Source: Streptomyces sp. NBC_00663 (GTDB lineage: Bacteria; Actinomycetota; Actinomycetes; Streptomycetales; Streptomycetaceae). From it: a stretch of DNA of 64,000 bases. Both the position numbers and the translations under genes were made by a program. The notes beneath the pieces were generated by a model, which had not been told where the DNA came from, searched no databases, and saw nothing but the letters and a program-made list of their open reading frames with translations. This document shows positions 10,293 through 20,734 of this stretch, piece by piece; the first letter of the stretch is position 1; every line of letters begins with the position of its first letter. Location: positions 1,612,001-1,676,000 of the forward strand of contig NZ_CP109027.1 of the NCBI RefSeq assembly GCF_036226885.1, read 5' to 3'.

Positions 10293-11522
10293 ATGGCACA
10301 GCTGCGGCAAGAGGTGGACCCGGGCGAGGTCGGGCTGGACGCGAAGGCGCTGGACCGCCTCGACCAGCACGTCGCCCACTACGTCGACGAGGGGCGCCTG
10401 CCGGGCTTCCTCGTGGCCGTCGCCCGCGGCGGCCGGGTCGCGCACCTCACCGCGCACGGCCGGCGCGACCTGGCGGCCGGGCTGCCCGTCACGCCCGACA
10501 CCCTGTGGCGGATCTACTCCATGACCAAGCCGGTCACCTCGGTCGCCGCGCTGCTCCTGATGGAGGAGGGGAAGCTGTCGCTGGACGATCCGGTGGCCCG
10601 GTATGTACCCGCCTTCGCCGACATGCGGGTCCACGAGAGCGGCTCCGGCGCCGACGTCAGGACCCGCCCCGCCGCACAGCCCGTGCTCATCCGGCATCTG
10701 ATGACCCACACCGCCGGTCTGACCTTCGCCTCCTACCGCTCCCACCCGGTCGACGCCCTCTACCGCGAGGCCGACCTGGAGTCGTCCGTGGTGCCGGGCT
10801 CGACGCTGGCCGAGACGGTCGACGTGTACGCGAGTCTGCCGCTCCAGTTCGAGCCGGGCACGCAGTGGAACTACTCCGTCGCCACCAATGTGCTGGGCCG
10901 GGTCATCGAGGTGGTGTCCGGGCAGCCGCTGGACGCGTTCTTCGCCCAGCGGATCTTCGGGCCGCTCGGGATGCCCGACGCCGGATTCCACGTGAGCGAC
11001 GAACAGGCGGGCAGACTCGCCGAGTTGTACGGGGACACCGAGGACGGCCGCATCGAGCCGATCGCCGGTCTGCCGCTGTTCGGGCGCCCCCGGTTCCTGT
11101 CCGGCAGCGGCGGCATGGTGGCGTCCGCGTACGACTACCACCGGTTCATGGAGCTGCTGCGGTGTCGCGGCGAACTCGACGGCGTCCGTCTGCTGTCCCC
11201 CGCCACGGTGGACCTGATGACCTCGAACCAGCTGCCGGGCGGCGCCGATCTGCGCGCCTTCGGCAGCCGTCCCGCACATGACGAGCCCGGCAACGACGGG
11301 CTCGGCTTCGGCCTCGGTGTCTCCGTGGTGATCGACCCGGAGCGTACGAAGGCCCCGACGAGCCTGGGCATGTTCGGCTGGAGCGGGGTGGCGACGACGA
11401 CGTTCTGGGTCGACCCGCGCCGTGATCTGACGGTGCAGTTCATGACGCAGGTCCGGCCCAAGGGCTCGCACGCGCTCTACCCCGAGCTGAAGCGGCTGGT
11501 GCACGAGGCCGTGACGAATTGA
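10293..11522 (+). CDS. Serine hydrolase, class C beta-lactamase/esterase family
   Basis: A 409-residue beta-lactamase-fold hydrolase of the EstB/penicillin-binding-protein-like group. The nucleophile motif SxxK is SMTK within TLWRIYSMTKPVTSVAALL, the YxN motif is YSV in QWNYSVATNVLGR, and the third-strand motif is WSG in MFGWSGVATTTFWVDP. There is no signal peptide, so it is probably cytoplasmic. An upstream ATG at 10251 is open, but ATG 10293 is preferred since GGAGGAGA (10282-10289) sits just before it. Relatives include carboxylesterases, D-aminopeptidases and transacylases. The MFS gene ends 66 bp upstream, so read-through is possible. Fold and catalytic class are sure, substrate unknown. 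Confidence 0.88.
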   Translation: MAQLRQEVDPGEVGLDAKALDRLDQHVAHYVDEGRLPGFLVAVARGGRVAHLTAHGRRDLAAGLPVTPDTLWRIYSMTKPVTSVAALLLMEEGKLSLDDPVARYVPAFADMRVHESGSGADVRTRPAAQPVLIRHLMTHTAGLTFASYRSHPVDALYREADLESSVVPGSTLAETVDVYASLPLQFEPGTQWNYSVATNVLGRVIEVVSGQPLDAFFAQRIFGPLGMPDAGFHVSDEQAGRLAELYGDTEDGRIEPIAGLPLFGRPRFLSGSGGMVASAYDYHRFMELLRCRGELDGVRLLSPATVDLMTSNQLPGGADLRAFGSRPAHDEPGNDGLGFGLGVSVVIDPERTKAPTSLGMFGWSGVATTTFWVDPRRDLTVQFMTQVRPKGSHALYPELKRLVHEAVTN

Positions 11523-12686
11523 TCAGGAATCCACCCGCAGCGTGAAGTCGACCCCTTCCAGGGCGAGTTCACGCAGCCACTGCTCCGACCGTGCCGCCGT
11601 CTCGGCGGCGCGGTTCAGGCCGGGCGGCAGGGAGCCGTCGAGGATGTGGCGGACGCCGAGGGCGAGGGTGCGGGAGACACAGCGGGCCATCGCGCTCTCC
11701 TCCTCGCCCCCCGTCAGGTCGAGCAGATAGCTGCCCGACCACGCCTGTCCCGAGGGACCGGCCACGTCCAGCGACACGGCGAGGACGACCCGGTCCCGGT
11801 CGGCGTCCGTCGTGGGGTAAGCGGCGGCCAGCTCCTGGGCCAGGGCGGCGATCCGGGCGTCGTCCCCCGCCTTGAGCTCCTCGAACACGGCGCCCCAGGC
11901 CTCCAGCCAGCCCTCCAGGCGCAGGGTGCCCCGCACGAAGGTCTGCGGCTTCCAGGCGGGCGGCATGCCGTACTGCTCGACGAAGGGCACGCTGTCCCGG
12001 TTCGGGTAGACCTCGAAGGTCTCGCCGTCCACGAGGTGCGGCCGGGTCGCCTCCCAGGGCCGCGCGGCGGTGGTCTCGGCCCCGTCCCTGAGGTAACGGG
12101 CGGGCGAGCGCAGGGCGTTGAGGACGCCGAGGGGCGCCCAGCTGAAGCGGTACCTGAAGTCGTTCGGCACCGCGGGGATGCCGCCGCAGTACGAGGTGAG
12201 GCGGTACGAGGCCGCCGTGCCGTCGCCGATCGCCTCCCGGCCGCGGGCGACGAGGCTGTGCGCGAAGAGGTGGTCGATGCCCGGGTCGAGGCCCGCCTCG
12301 GTGAGGACGACCAGCCCGGCCGCGGCAGCCTCGGGGACCTGTTCGAGGACCGCGTCCGACACATAGCTGGAGCAGGCGAAGTGGGCGCGCGAGGCGACGC
12401 AGACCGCGAGGATCCCGGCGTGTTCGGGCGCGGGCAGCATCGACACGACGACGTCCCCGGGCGCCAGGGCCGCCGTCAGCCTGTCCAGGGTGTAGGCGCG
12501 GGGCTCGGCGCGTCCGGCCAGGCCCAGCCGGTCGAGGGCCTCGGCCGCGCGTTCCTCGGTGCGGTGCCAGACGCGCACCCGGCCGGCGCTCTCGCACAGT
12601 TTCGCCAGTCCGCTGCCCGTGGACAGGCCGGTGCCGATCCAGTGGACGGTGCCGCTCGCGGGAACCAGGTCGACCAGGTCAGACAT
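11523..12686 (-). CDS. Saccharopine dehydrogenase-type protein (LYS9-like)
   Basis: A 387-residue protein resembling the NADP, L-glutamate-forming saccharopine dehydrogenase/reductase (LYS9 and the C-terminal half of animal LKR/SDH). The N-terminal Rossmann domain begins VHWIGTGLSTGSGLAKL, and the substrate domain shows LTEAGLDPGIDHLFAHSLV and SYCGGIPAVPNDFRYRFSWA, close to the conserved LYS9 signatures. The family converts saccharopine plus water to glutamate and 2-aminoadipate 6-semialdehyde. ATG 12686 has GGGGAG upstream and overlaps the previous gene by 8 bp. It is the last gene of a three-gene unit. A different opine-like substrate is possible. Confidence 0.82.
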   Translation of the reverse strand: MSDLVDLVPASGTVHWIGTGLSTGSGLAKLCESAGRVRVWHRTEERAAEALDRLGLAGRAEPRAYTLDRLTAALAPGDVVVSMLPAPEHAGILAVCVASRAHFACSSYVSDAVLEQVPEAAAAGLVVLTEAGLDPGIDHLFAHSLVARGREAIGDGTAASYRLTSYCGGIPAVPNDFRYRFSWAPLGVLNALRSPARYLRDGAETTAARPWEATRPHLVDGETFEVYPNRDSVPFVEQYGMPPAWKPQTFVRGTLRLEGWLEAWGAVFEELKAGDDARIAALAQELAAAYPTTDADRDRVVLAVSLDVAGPSGQAWSGSYLLDLTGGEEESAMARCVSRTLALGVRHILDGSLPPGLNRAAETAARSEQWLRELALEGVDFTLRVDS

Positions 12687-13740
12687 GCGGCAACTCCCCT
12701 TCCTCGATGCCGTGTTCCCGGCATGCCTGATGGAAACGGTCCAGCGCGCGCCCCCAGGTGCCGCCGGCCTCGAAGCCGAGGAGCAGGGGCAGCAGCGAGG
12801 CGGAGAAGTCCTCGCTGGCCTCCTTCGGCAGCAGCGACGGCAGGTTGTCGATGGCGATCAGGTCGAGCGGGGGCTCCTTGCGCAGCCGTCGTACCGGGTC
12901 GGTCCACTCGGTGGTGCGGTCGTAGACCGGCAGGACGTTGAGCGGCGAGCCGACGTCGCAGGTGACGTCGGAGAGGGTGCGCAGCCGGCGGGCGGGGTCG
13001 TCCAGGTCCTCCTCGCGGAGGAAGGGCGGGATCGGGGTGGTGGCGAGGACGCAGTTGACCATCAGGTCGTGGGCCAGGAGGGCCGGGCGGTCCAGGTCCC
13101 GGGTCTCGTCCAGGTCCCAGCAGGTGGGCTCGGCACCGGCCGCCCGCAGGGCCACGCCGGCGCCGCGTCCGCTGCGGCCCAGGGCACCGATCACCAGCGC
13201 GGTGAAGTCCGCGTCCCCGGCGGCGGGTCGGAGGGTCTCGTCCAGCTCCTCCTTGGAGGTGGGCGCGAGCGGCGCGGTGAGGCGGCCCCGGTGCTGGAGC
13301 ACGGCGAGGGCGGCGCCCAGATATCCGGCCCAGTACCCGAAGGCGGCGAGGCGGCGCCCGGTGTCGTCGACCAGGTACTCCAGGTCGAGGAGCTCTCCTC
13401 CCCCGGCGGTGAACCGGCGCAGCAGCTCCGCGGCGCCCGGCTGCCCCTTGTAGGCGTGCCCGAAGAAGATGTGCCGGTGCGTCAACCGGCCCGGTGAGTC
13501 CGGGAGTTCCTTGAGGCCCAGGATCACGGCCGCCGCCGGCGCCGACTCCCACGACCTCGCGGGCGCGACCCGGGCGCCGACCGCCTCGTACTCCTCGACC
13601 GGGAAGATCCGCTGCGGGGACTCCTCGACGGTCAACGTCACCCCGCTCTCGACGAGCCGCCGGGCGTCGGACGGCACGATCGGGGTGCGTCGCTCGGTGG
13701 GACGGACCTCGTGGCGCAGCCACAGATGGAGCTCGGTCAT
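12679..13740 (-). CDS. Saccharopine dehydrogenase-type protein (LYS1-like)
   Basis: A 353-residue member of the alanine dehydrogenase/PNT superfamily resembling NAD, L-lysine-forming saccharopine dehydrogenase (LYS1). The N-terminal segment LRHEVRPTERRTPIVPSDA and the motif HIFFGHAYKGQPG match the LYS1 lysine/2-oxoglutarate site, and the nucleotide domain shows VIGALGRSGRGAGVALRAAG. Paired with the LYS9-like protein it could run the saccharopine route of lysine breakdown, a pathway commoner in eukaryotes than in bacteria. ATG 13740 overlaps the stop of the flavoprotein gene by 4 bp (ATGA). Whether the reaction favours saccharopine formation or oxidation cannot be read from sequence. Confidence 0.82.
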   Translation of the reverse strand: MTELHLWLRHEVRPTERRTPIVPSDARRLVESGVTLTVEESPQRIFPVEEYEAVGARVAPARSWESAPAAAVILGLKELPDSPGRLTHRHIFFGHAYKGQPGAAELLRRFTAGGGELLDLEYLVDDTGRRLAAFGYWAGYLGAALAVLQHRGRLTAPLAPTSKEELDETLRPAAGDADFTALVIGALGRSGRGAGVALRAAGAEPTCWDLDETRDLDRPALLAHDLMVNCVLATTPIPPFLREEDLDDPARRLRTLSDVTCDVGSPLNVLPVYDRTTEWTDPVRRLRKEPPLDLIAIDNLPSLLPKEASEDFSASLLPLLLGFEAGGTWGRALDRFHQACREHGIEEGELPHV

Positions 13741-14882
13741 ACGCGGTTGGCCTCCGGGCGCGGGGCGTCGGCCGCGAACCGGCCGGCGTTCAACGGGCTG
13801 ACGTCCACGAAGGGTACGCGGCCCAGGACCAGGTCACGGACCACCTCGCCGACGGCCGGGCCCTGGAGGAAACCGTGGCCGGAGAAGCCGGTGGCGTACA
13901 GGAAGCGGGAGACCGAAGTGGCCTCCCCGATCAGCGCGTTGTGGTCCGGGGTGATCTCGTACAGGCCCGCCCAGCCGCCGGTGCGGCGCAGGTCCAGGAG
14001 GGCCGGGGCGCGGTGTTCCATGGCGGCGGCCAGCCGGGGGATCCACCGGTCGTGGGTGTCGGTGGCGAAGCCGGGGCGTTCGTCGGGGTCGGACATGCCG
14101 AGGAGGAGGCCGGGGCCCTCGCGGTGGAAGTAGAGGGTGGTGCTGAAGTCGATGGTCATGGGCAGGCCCGGCGGCAGGCCCGGGACCGGTTCGGTGACGG
14201 CGATCTGGCGGCGCAGTGGCTCCACCGGAAGGTCGACGCCGGCCATCCGGCCGACGGCCCGTGACCAGGGTCCGGCCGCGCAGATCACCGTGCCGGTGGC
14301 GATCCGGCCGAGGGTCGTGGACACGGCGGTGATCCGGTCGCCGTGGAGCTCGATGCCGGTGACCTCGGTGCGGCGCAGGACACGGGCGCCGAGGGCACGG
14401 GCCGCGGAGGCGTAGCCGTGGACCACTGCCTCGGGGGTGCAGTGGCCGTCGTCGGGCGAGTAGGCGGCGGCGAGGAGGCCCTCGGTACGGATCAGCGGGG
14501 AGAGCCTGCGGGCCTCCTTCGGGGTGAGCATGCGGCTGGGCACGCCGAGCGCGTTCTGTAGCCGTACGCCCGCCTCGAAGGTGGCTACGTCCTCGGGGGT
14601 CGACAGCAGGAAGAGGTAGCCGACGCGGTGCAGTCCGATGTCGTACCCGATCTCCTCCCGGAACCGGCCGAACGCGGCCAGACTGCGCGCCCCGAGCTGC
14701 ACGTTGAGCTCGTCGGAGAACTGGGCCCGCACCCCGCCCGCCGCCTTCGAGGTGGAACCGGAGGCCAGTTCGTCCCGCTCGACCAGTACGACGTCGCGGA
14801 CACCGGCGGCGGCGAGGTGGTAGGCGATGCTCGTGCCCATCACCCCGCCGCCGATCACGACGGCTTGTGCCTGCATCCTCAC
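13737..14882 (-). CDS. FAD-dependent oxidoreductase, sarcosine oxidase beta/DAO type
   Basis: A 381-residue amine oxidase of the glycine/D-amino-acid-oxidase family. It opens with the dinucleotide-binding motif VVIGGGVMGTSIAYHLAAAG and the E that binds ribose (LVERDELASGSTSKAAGG), and ends with DHNALIGEATSVSRFLYATG and FSGHGFLQGPAVGE, the second FAD contact region. Such enzymes oxidise secondary amino acids (sarcosine, pipecolate, proline). GTG 14882 is preferred because GGGAGG (14890-14895) is correctly spaced; ATG 14876 lies two codons inside. It is the first gene of the unit with the two saccharopine-type dehydrogenases and starts 68 bp downstream of ribA. Pipecolate or saccharopine oxidation would fit the context but is only inference. 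Confidence 0.82.
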   Translation of the reverse strand: MRMQAQAVVIGGGVMGTSIAYHLAAAGVRDVVLVERDELASGSTSKAAGGVRAQFSDELNVQLGARSLAAFGRFREEIGYDIGLHRVGYLFLLSTPEDVATFEAGVRLQNALGVPSRMLTPKEARRLSPLIRTEGLLAAAYSPDDGHCTPEAVVHGYASAARALGARVLRRTEVTGIELHGDRITAVSTTLGRIATGTVICAAGPWSRAVGRMAGVDLPVEPLRRQIAVTEPVPGLPPGLPMTIDFSTTLYFHREGPGLLLGMSDPDERPGFATDTHDRWIPRLAAAMEHRAPALLDLRRTGGWAGLYEITPDHNALIGEATSVSRFLYATGFSGHGFLQGPAVGEVVRDLVLGRVPFVDVSPLNAGRFAADAPRPEANRV

Positions 14883-14950
14883 GGGCGAGCCTCCCAGGGG
14901 CGACGGGATCGGTCGGTCCCCTCTTCCTGTCCGGACTCCGGTCCCCGTAA

Positions 14951-15610
14951 TCAGGAGAGGTGGGCCACCGCGTCCAGGTGCGGAAGATGGTGGTCGAGGC
15001 GCTCCCGCTTGGTGCGCAGGTAGGTGATGTTGCTCTCGCACGGCTGGATCAGCAGCGGCACCGTCTCGGTGACCTCGATGCCGTGCCGTACCAGCGCCTC
15101 GCGCTTGTCGGGGTTGTTGGACATCAGCCGGACGCTGTTCACACCGAGGTCGTGCAGCATGCCGGCGGCGACGCCGTAGTCGCGGGCGTCCACCGGCAGG
15201 CCGAGGGCGAGGTTGGCCTCGACGGTGTCCAGGCCCTCCGCCTGTAGGGCCATGGCGCGCAGCTTGGCGAGCAGTCCGATGCCGCGGCCCTCGTGGCCCC
15301 TCAAGTAGACGACGATGCCGCTGCCTTCGGCGACGACGGCCCGCAGCGCCGAGTCGAGCTGCTCGCCGCACTCGCAGTGCCGGGAGCCGAAGGCGTCACC
15401 GGTGAGGCACTCGGAGTGCAGCCGCACGAGGACGTCGTCCGTGCCGATCTCGCCGTGTACGAGCGCCACTTGTTCGTCGCCGCGGTCGTGGTCGAGATAG
15501 CCGACCGCGCGGAATTTCCCGTACACGGTGGGCAGCGGGGCATTCACTATGCGTTCCACGCCGGTGCGCTGCGGGGACTTCTTGCCGAGGACACCAATTT
15601 TGTCTGTCAT
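14951..15610 (-). CDS. ribA: GTP cyclohydrolase II
   Basis: A 219-residue stand-alone GTP cyclohydrolase II that opens GTP to 2,5-diamino-6-ribosylamino-4(3H)-pyrimidinone 5'-phosphate, releasing formate and pyrophosphate. The zinc cysteines are C68, C79 and C81 (ECLTGDAFGSRHCECG), the GTP site includes YLRGHEGRGIGL, and SNNPDKREAL near the C-terminus is typical. No DHBP synthase domain is fused, unlike the riboflavin-operon enzyme. ATG 15610 has AGGAA upstream. It starts 41 bp from the divergent creatininase-like gene and heads into the flavoprotein gene. Position beside pterin/purine-type genes suggests a dedicated paralogue for the neighbouring cluster rather than housekeeping riboflavin synthesis. 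No FMN riboswitch fits in this 41-bp gap. Confidence 0.93.
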   Translation of the reverse strand: MTDKIGVLGKKSPQRTGVERIVNAPLPTVYGKFRAVGYLDHDRGDEQVALVHGEIGTDDVLVRLHSECLTGDAFGSRHCECGEQLDSALRAVVAEGSGIVVYLRGHEGRGIGLLAKLRAMALQAEGLDTVEANLALGLPVDARDYGVAAGMLHDLGVNSVRLMSNNPDKREALVRHGIEVTETVPLLIQPCESNITYLRTKRERLDHHLPHLDAVAHLS

Positions 15611-15651
15611 GATTCTCGAGTTCCTAAGCAGAGACGAAAGGCCGTGAAAGA

Positions 15652-16440
15652 ATGAGTGATTCGCAAGCGCGGTCGGCGGCATACGGTCCGTTGCCGGCGG
15701 ACACCACGGAAGACGTACGGACGCGGGGCGCGAATGTCTCACGACAGGTCGCGGTGCTGCCTGTGGGGAGCTTCGAACAGCACGGCCCGTACCTGCCGTT
15801 GGCGACCGACACCCTCGTCGCCTGTGCCATCGCCCGGGAGATCGCCGCGGCGTACCCGGTGCACCTCCTTCCGCCGGTGACGATCTCCTGCTCGCACGAG
15901 CACGCGGCCTGGGCGGGGACCGTCAGCATCTCCTCGGTGACCCTTCACTCGGTGATACGGGACATAGCGGCTTCGCTCCGCCGTTCGGGGGTGGAGGCCC
16001 TCGTCGTGGTCAACGGACACGGCGGAAACTACGTACTGGGCAACGTCGTTCAGGAATCCTCCTCCCGCGGAGAGCGCATGGCACTGTTCCCGACCGCGGA
16101 GGACTGGGAGTCGGCGCGCGAGCGGGCGGGGGTGGTCACGTCGCTGCTCACCGACATGCACGCGGGGGAAATCGAGACCTCCATCCTTCTGCACGCTCAT
16201 CCCGAATTCGTCCGACCCGGCTATGAGACCTCCGATTTCGTCGCGGACGACCGTCGGCATCTGCTCACCCTCGGTATGTCCGCCTATACCGACTCGGGTG
16301 TCATCGGCCGTCCCTCGCTGGGTTCGGCGGAAAAGGGCAAAGCACTGCTGGAGAGCCTGGCGAATTCGTTCGGGCCGTATGTGGCGCTGCTCACCTCCGA
16401 CGAGGATTCCTCGGGCTCCGGTGATTCGGTGCGCGGGTAA
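15652..16440 (+). CDS. Creatininase-family metal-dependent amidohydrolase
   Basis: A 262-residue creatininase-superfamily protein. The metal-binding set is clear: E and H in GSFEQHGPYLPLATDT, VVNGHGGNYVLGN, and DMHAGEIETS. The superfamily includes creatininase, MftE of mycofactocin synthesis and ArfB, which deformylates the formyl intermediate made by archaeal GTP cyclohydrolase III. Beside a GTP cyclohydrolase II gene (divergent start 41 bp away), action on a GTP-derived formamide or a related amide is an attractive inference. ATG 15652 follows GAAAGG with ten bases between. Its 3' end overlaps the convergent membrane-protein gene by 157 bp. Family secure, substrate unknown. Confidence 0.87.
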   Translation: MSDSQARSAAYGPLPADTTEDVRTRGANVSRQVAVLPVGSFEQHGPYLPLATDTLVACAIAREIAAAYPVHLLPPVTISCSHEHAAWAGTVSISSVTLHSVIRDIAASLRRSGVEALVVVNGHGGNYVLGNVVQESSSRGERMALFPTAEDWESARERAGVVTSLLTDMHAGEIETSILLHAHPEFVRPGYETSDFVADDRRHLLTLGMSAYTDSGVIGRPSLGSAEKGKALLESLANSFGPYVALLTSDEDSSGSGDSVRG

Positions 16441-17669
16441 CGGGCGAGCAGGACGAACACCCCCGGCAGGCTGGCCACGAGGCTGAGCACCCCGTACACG
16501 ACGGCGACGGCCAGCCCGCTGCTCGCCCCGAGGCCGGCCGCGCCGAACGCCCAGGCGGTGACGCCCTCACGGGGCCCCCAGCCGCCGACGTTGAGCGGCA
16601 GCCCCATCGCGACCAGCGCGAGCACGGCAATGGGAAGCAGTTCGGCGACGGAGGCGGCGGACCCCGCGACGCGGGCGGCGAGCACGAACATCCCGACGTG
16701 CCCGGCGAGGACGACGAGGGACGACAGGGCGACCCCGGGCCCGTTCCGCCGCGAGAGCAGCCCTGCGCGGACCTCGTTCAGCGCCCGGCCGCACCGCACC
16801 GGCGCCCGGTTCATCCGCAGAGCGAGTACGACGGCCAGCGCACCCACCAGGGCGAACAGCAGCACCGGCGCGAGATCACGGGCCTGGTTCAGCACCGGCG
16901 ACGGCATGGTCAGCAGCACGCCGGCGCCGACGACCGCCAACGCGAGCTGCCCCGCGACCCGTTCGAGGACGACGGCCCGCACACAGCGCCCGAGGTCCCG
17001 GGTGCTCTGCCCGTGCCGTACCGCCCGGTGGACGTCGCCGAGCACACCGCCGGGGAGCGCCGCGTTGAGGAAGAGGGCACGGTAGTAGGCGGCGACGGCG
17101 GGCCCGAGCGGCAGCCGGATCTTCAGGCCCCGGGCCACCAACTGCCAGCGCCAGGCGCTGAACACGGTCGTGACGACACCGATCCCGAGCGAGGCGACCA
17201 GGGACCCGCCGTCGATCCGCCGCAGCCCGTCCAGGAACACCCCGGTACCGAGCCGCCACAGCAGCACGGCGAGGATCAGGACACCGACGACACTGCCCAC
17301 GTGGGTGCGTACGGCGGGCGACTTGAGACGGGCCAGGGCGGTACGCCACCGGGGGGTGCGGGGGGTAGCGGCTTCTGGGCCGGCGGCGGCTTCCGGGCGG
17401 ACAGCGGCGACGATCACGCCGATACGGGAGCCGGAGACGGCGACGTCCGGTGGGGGGACGGCCTTGACAGGCGGGACGAGGACGAGGCCGGCGGTGTGGG
17501 GAGTGGTACCGGTGGGGACGTGCGCCTCGGCAGCCTCCGCCGCCTCCGCAGAAACGTCCCTTCCTGTCACCTCCACCGGCCGGGTCCGCGCCCGCGCCCC
17601 GGCACGCCGCCCTTCGCGCTCGCCCGAAGGCCTGCGCACCACATACGCCCGTACCGTCTCCACGCTCAT
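16284..17669 (-). CDS. Flippase-like lysylphosphatidylglycerol synthase TM protein
   Basis: A 461-residue integral membrane protein of the LPG_synthase_TM/UPF0104 (AglD-, MprF-flippase-like) family. The first 110 or so residues are Ala/Pro/Arg-rich and probably cytoplasmic. TM segments begin near residue 120 (VGVLILAVLLWRLGTGVFLDG). Family signatures include NAALPGGVLGDVHRAV, VVLERVAGQLALAVV and LPLNVGGWGPREGVTAWAFG. Such proteins move or present lipid-linked molecules across the membrane. ATG 17669 overlaps the methyltransferase stop by 4 bp. The last roughly 50 codons, Ser/Glu/Pro-rich, run antisense through the end of the creatininase-like gene, an unusually long convergent overlap. Confidence 0.83.
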   Translation of the reverse strand: MSVETVRAYVVRRPSGEREGRRAGARARTRPVEVTGRDVSAEAAEAAEAHVPTGTTPHTAGLVLVPPVKAVPPPDVAVSGSRIGVIVAAVRPEAAAGPEAATPRTPRWRTALARLKSPAVRTHVGSVVGVLILAVLLWRLGTGVFLDGLRRIDGGSLVASLGIGVVTTVFSAWRWQLVARGLKIRLPLGPAVAAYYRALFLNAALPGGVLGDVHRAVRHGQSTRDLGRCVRAVVLERVAGQLALAVVGAGVLLTMPSPVLNQARDLAPVLLFALVGALAVVLALRMNRAPVRCGRALNEVRAGLLSRRNGPGVALSSLVVLAGHVGMFVLAARVAGSAASVAELLPIAVLALVAMGLPLNVGGWGPREGVTAWAFGAAGLGASSGLAVAVVYGVLSLVASLPGVFVLLARYPRTESPEPEESSSEVSSATYGPNEFARLSSSALPFSAEPSEGRPMTPESV

Positions 17670-19032
17670 GCCGCCCCGCCCGTCGGCCGGGACAGCGCCA
17701 GCAGGTCGGTGTGGTGGACGAGGACGGTCAACTCGCCCGCCTCGCACGCCTCCAGCCGGTCGCGGAGATAGCGGTCGGCCGGCTCCTTCAGCTCCGGGCG
17801 CTGCTCCACGGCCGCGCCCACCCAGCCGCGCAGCCACTGCGCGGTGAGCGCGGCCTCGCCGGGGCCGAGCCGCCAGGGGCTGGGGTTCAGCCGTACCGTC
17901 GCGCCGCGTTCGGAGAAGGCCTCGCAGGCCGCGGTGACCGAGTCCGGGCCGAGGAGCCCGGAGCGTCGCTGGTGGGTGTTGAACGCCTCCATGATCTCCG
18001 CGTCCATCGGGTGGGACGGGGTGAGGTCGACGCGGCCGGCCACCGACAGGGTGAGCAGCGCCGGGCAGCCGGCCCCGGTGCAGGCCTCGGCGAGGGTGTC
18101 GATCTCCTCGCGGGTGAGGACGTCGAGGAGCGCGGAGGCGGTCACCAGGGAGGCGCCGGAGAGGGAGTCCGAGGTGAGCCGGGCGACATCGCCGCGGCGC
18201 GTCTCGACCGTGACCCGGCTGCCGTCGGCGGCGACGCGCGGGGAGGCCACGGCGGCGAAGTGCAGGAGATAGGGGTCGCGGTCGTGCAGGATCCAGTGCT
18301 GGGGGCCGTCGAGACGCGGGGCGAGCCAGCGGCCCATCGAGCCGGTACCGCAGCCCAGGTCGTGGATGACCAGACCGGCCTTGCCGGGCAGGTTCGCCAG
18401 CCGGATCCGCAGCGGGTCCAGCAGATCGTGCGCCCGCGCGGAGGCGTCGGCCGGCTCGCGCAGCTCCAGCCACTCGGGCGCGTACCGCGGCTGCTCCTCG
18501 GGCCCGTCCTCACGCAGCCGCACGGTGGGGCGCTCTCCCGGGCGTACGGCGGCGGGGCCCGCGCCGGGGATCACGGAGTCCGCGGAGGGGTCGGAAGCCG
18601 GGGACATCGGGGGCATGAGAGCCACCTCCGCACTCGCGCCTGTCGGGGGCAAGGGGGACACGGCCGCATTTCCGCCCACCGCAGCCAAGGGGGACACCGG
18701 CGCATTTCCGCCCACCGCAGGCACGGGAGACACCGCCGCACTTGCGCCCACCGCAGGCACGGCAGACACCACCGCACTTCCACCCACCGCAGGCACGGCA
18801 GACACCGCCGCACTTGCGCCCACCGCAGGCACGGCAGACACCACCGCACTTCCACCCACCGCAGGCACGGCAGACACCACCGCACTTCCGCCCACCGCAG
18901 GCTGGGAGGACACGTCCGCCCTCGCCCCCGCCGCCGGCAGGGAGGACACGTCCGCGTCGGTGCCCGTCGCCGCGGCCCGCGGCCCCGGCTGGGCCGGGAT
19001 CCTGCCGCCGCGCTCCGTGGTAGCCGTCTTCC

Positions 19033-19036
<4 letters not shown>
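17666..19036 (-). CDS. SAM-dependent methyltransferase with N-terminal 12-residue tandem repeats
   Basis: A 456-residue protein in two parts. Residues 24-143 are ten imperfect repeats of 12 residues (consensus VGGSAVVSAVPA), probably disordered or extended. The C-terminal 270 residues are a class I methyltransferase: motif I is VIHDLGCGTGSMGRWLAPRL, then HDRDPYLL for the ribose-binding acid, RRGDVARL and SLVTASALLDVLTREEID. ATG 19036 has AGGAGGG upstream and overlaps the glycosyltransferase stop by 4 bp; the stop overlaps the membrane-protein start in the same way. It presumably methylates an intermediate of the cluster. What the repeats do is unknown; surface tethering, partner binding or simple expansion are all possible. 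Confidence 0.85.
18608..18967 (-). repeat. Ten tandem 36-bp units inside the methyltransferase gene
   Basis: Ten 36-bp units encode ten 12-residue repeats, from TGTDADVSSLPA at the N-terminal side to TGASAEVALMPP at the other. The middle five units are the most alike, with VGGSAVVSAVPA three times and VGASAAVS[AP]VPA alternating, which points to recent expansion or gene conversion in the centre. The period is a multiple of three, so unit gain or loss keeps the frame. Confidence 0.9.
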
Positions 19037-20729
<1,693 letters not shown>

Positions 20730-20734
20730 TCAGG

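Noticed and set aside
15611..15651. An FMN riboswitch controlling ribA
   Set aside because: Only 41 bp separate ribA from the divergent creatininase-like start, too short for the aptamer, and no RFN motif is seen.
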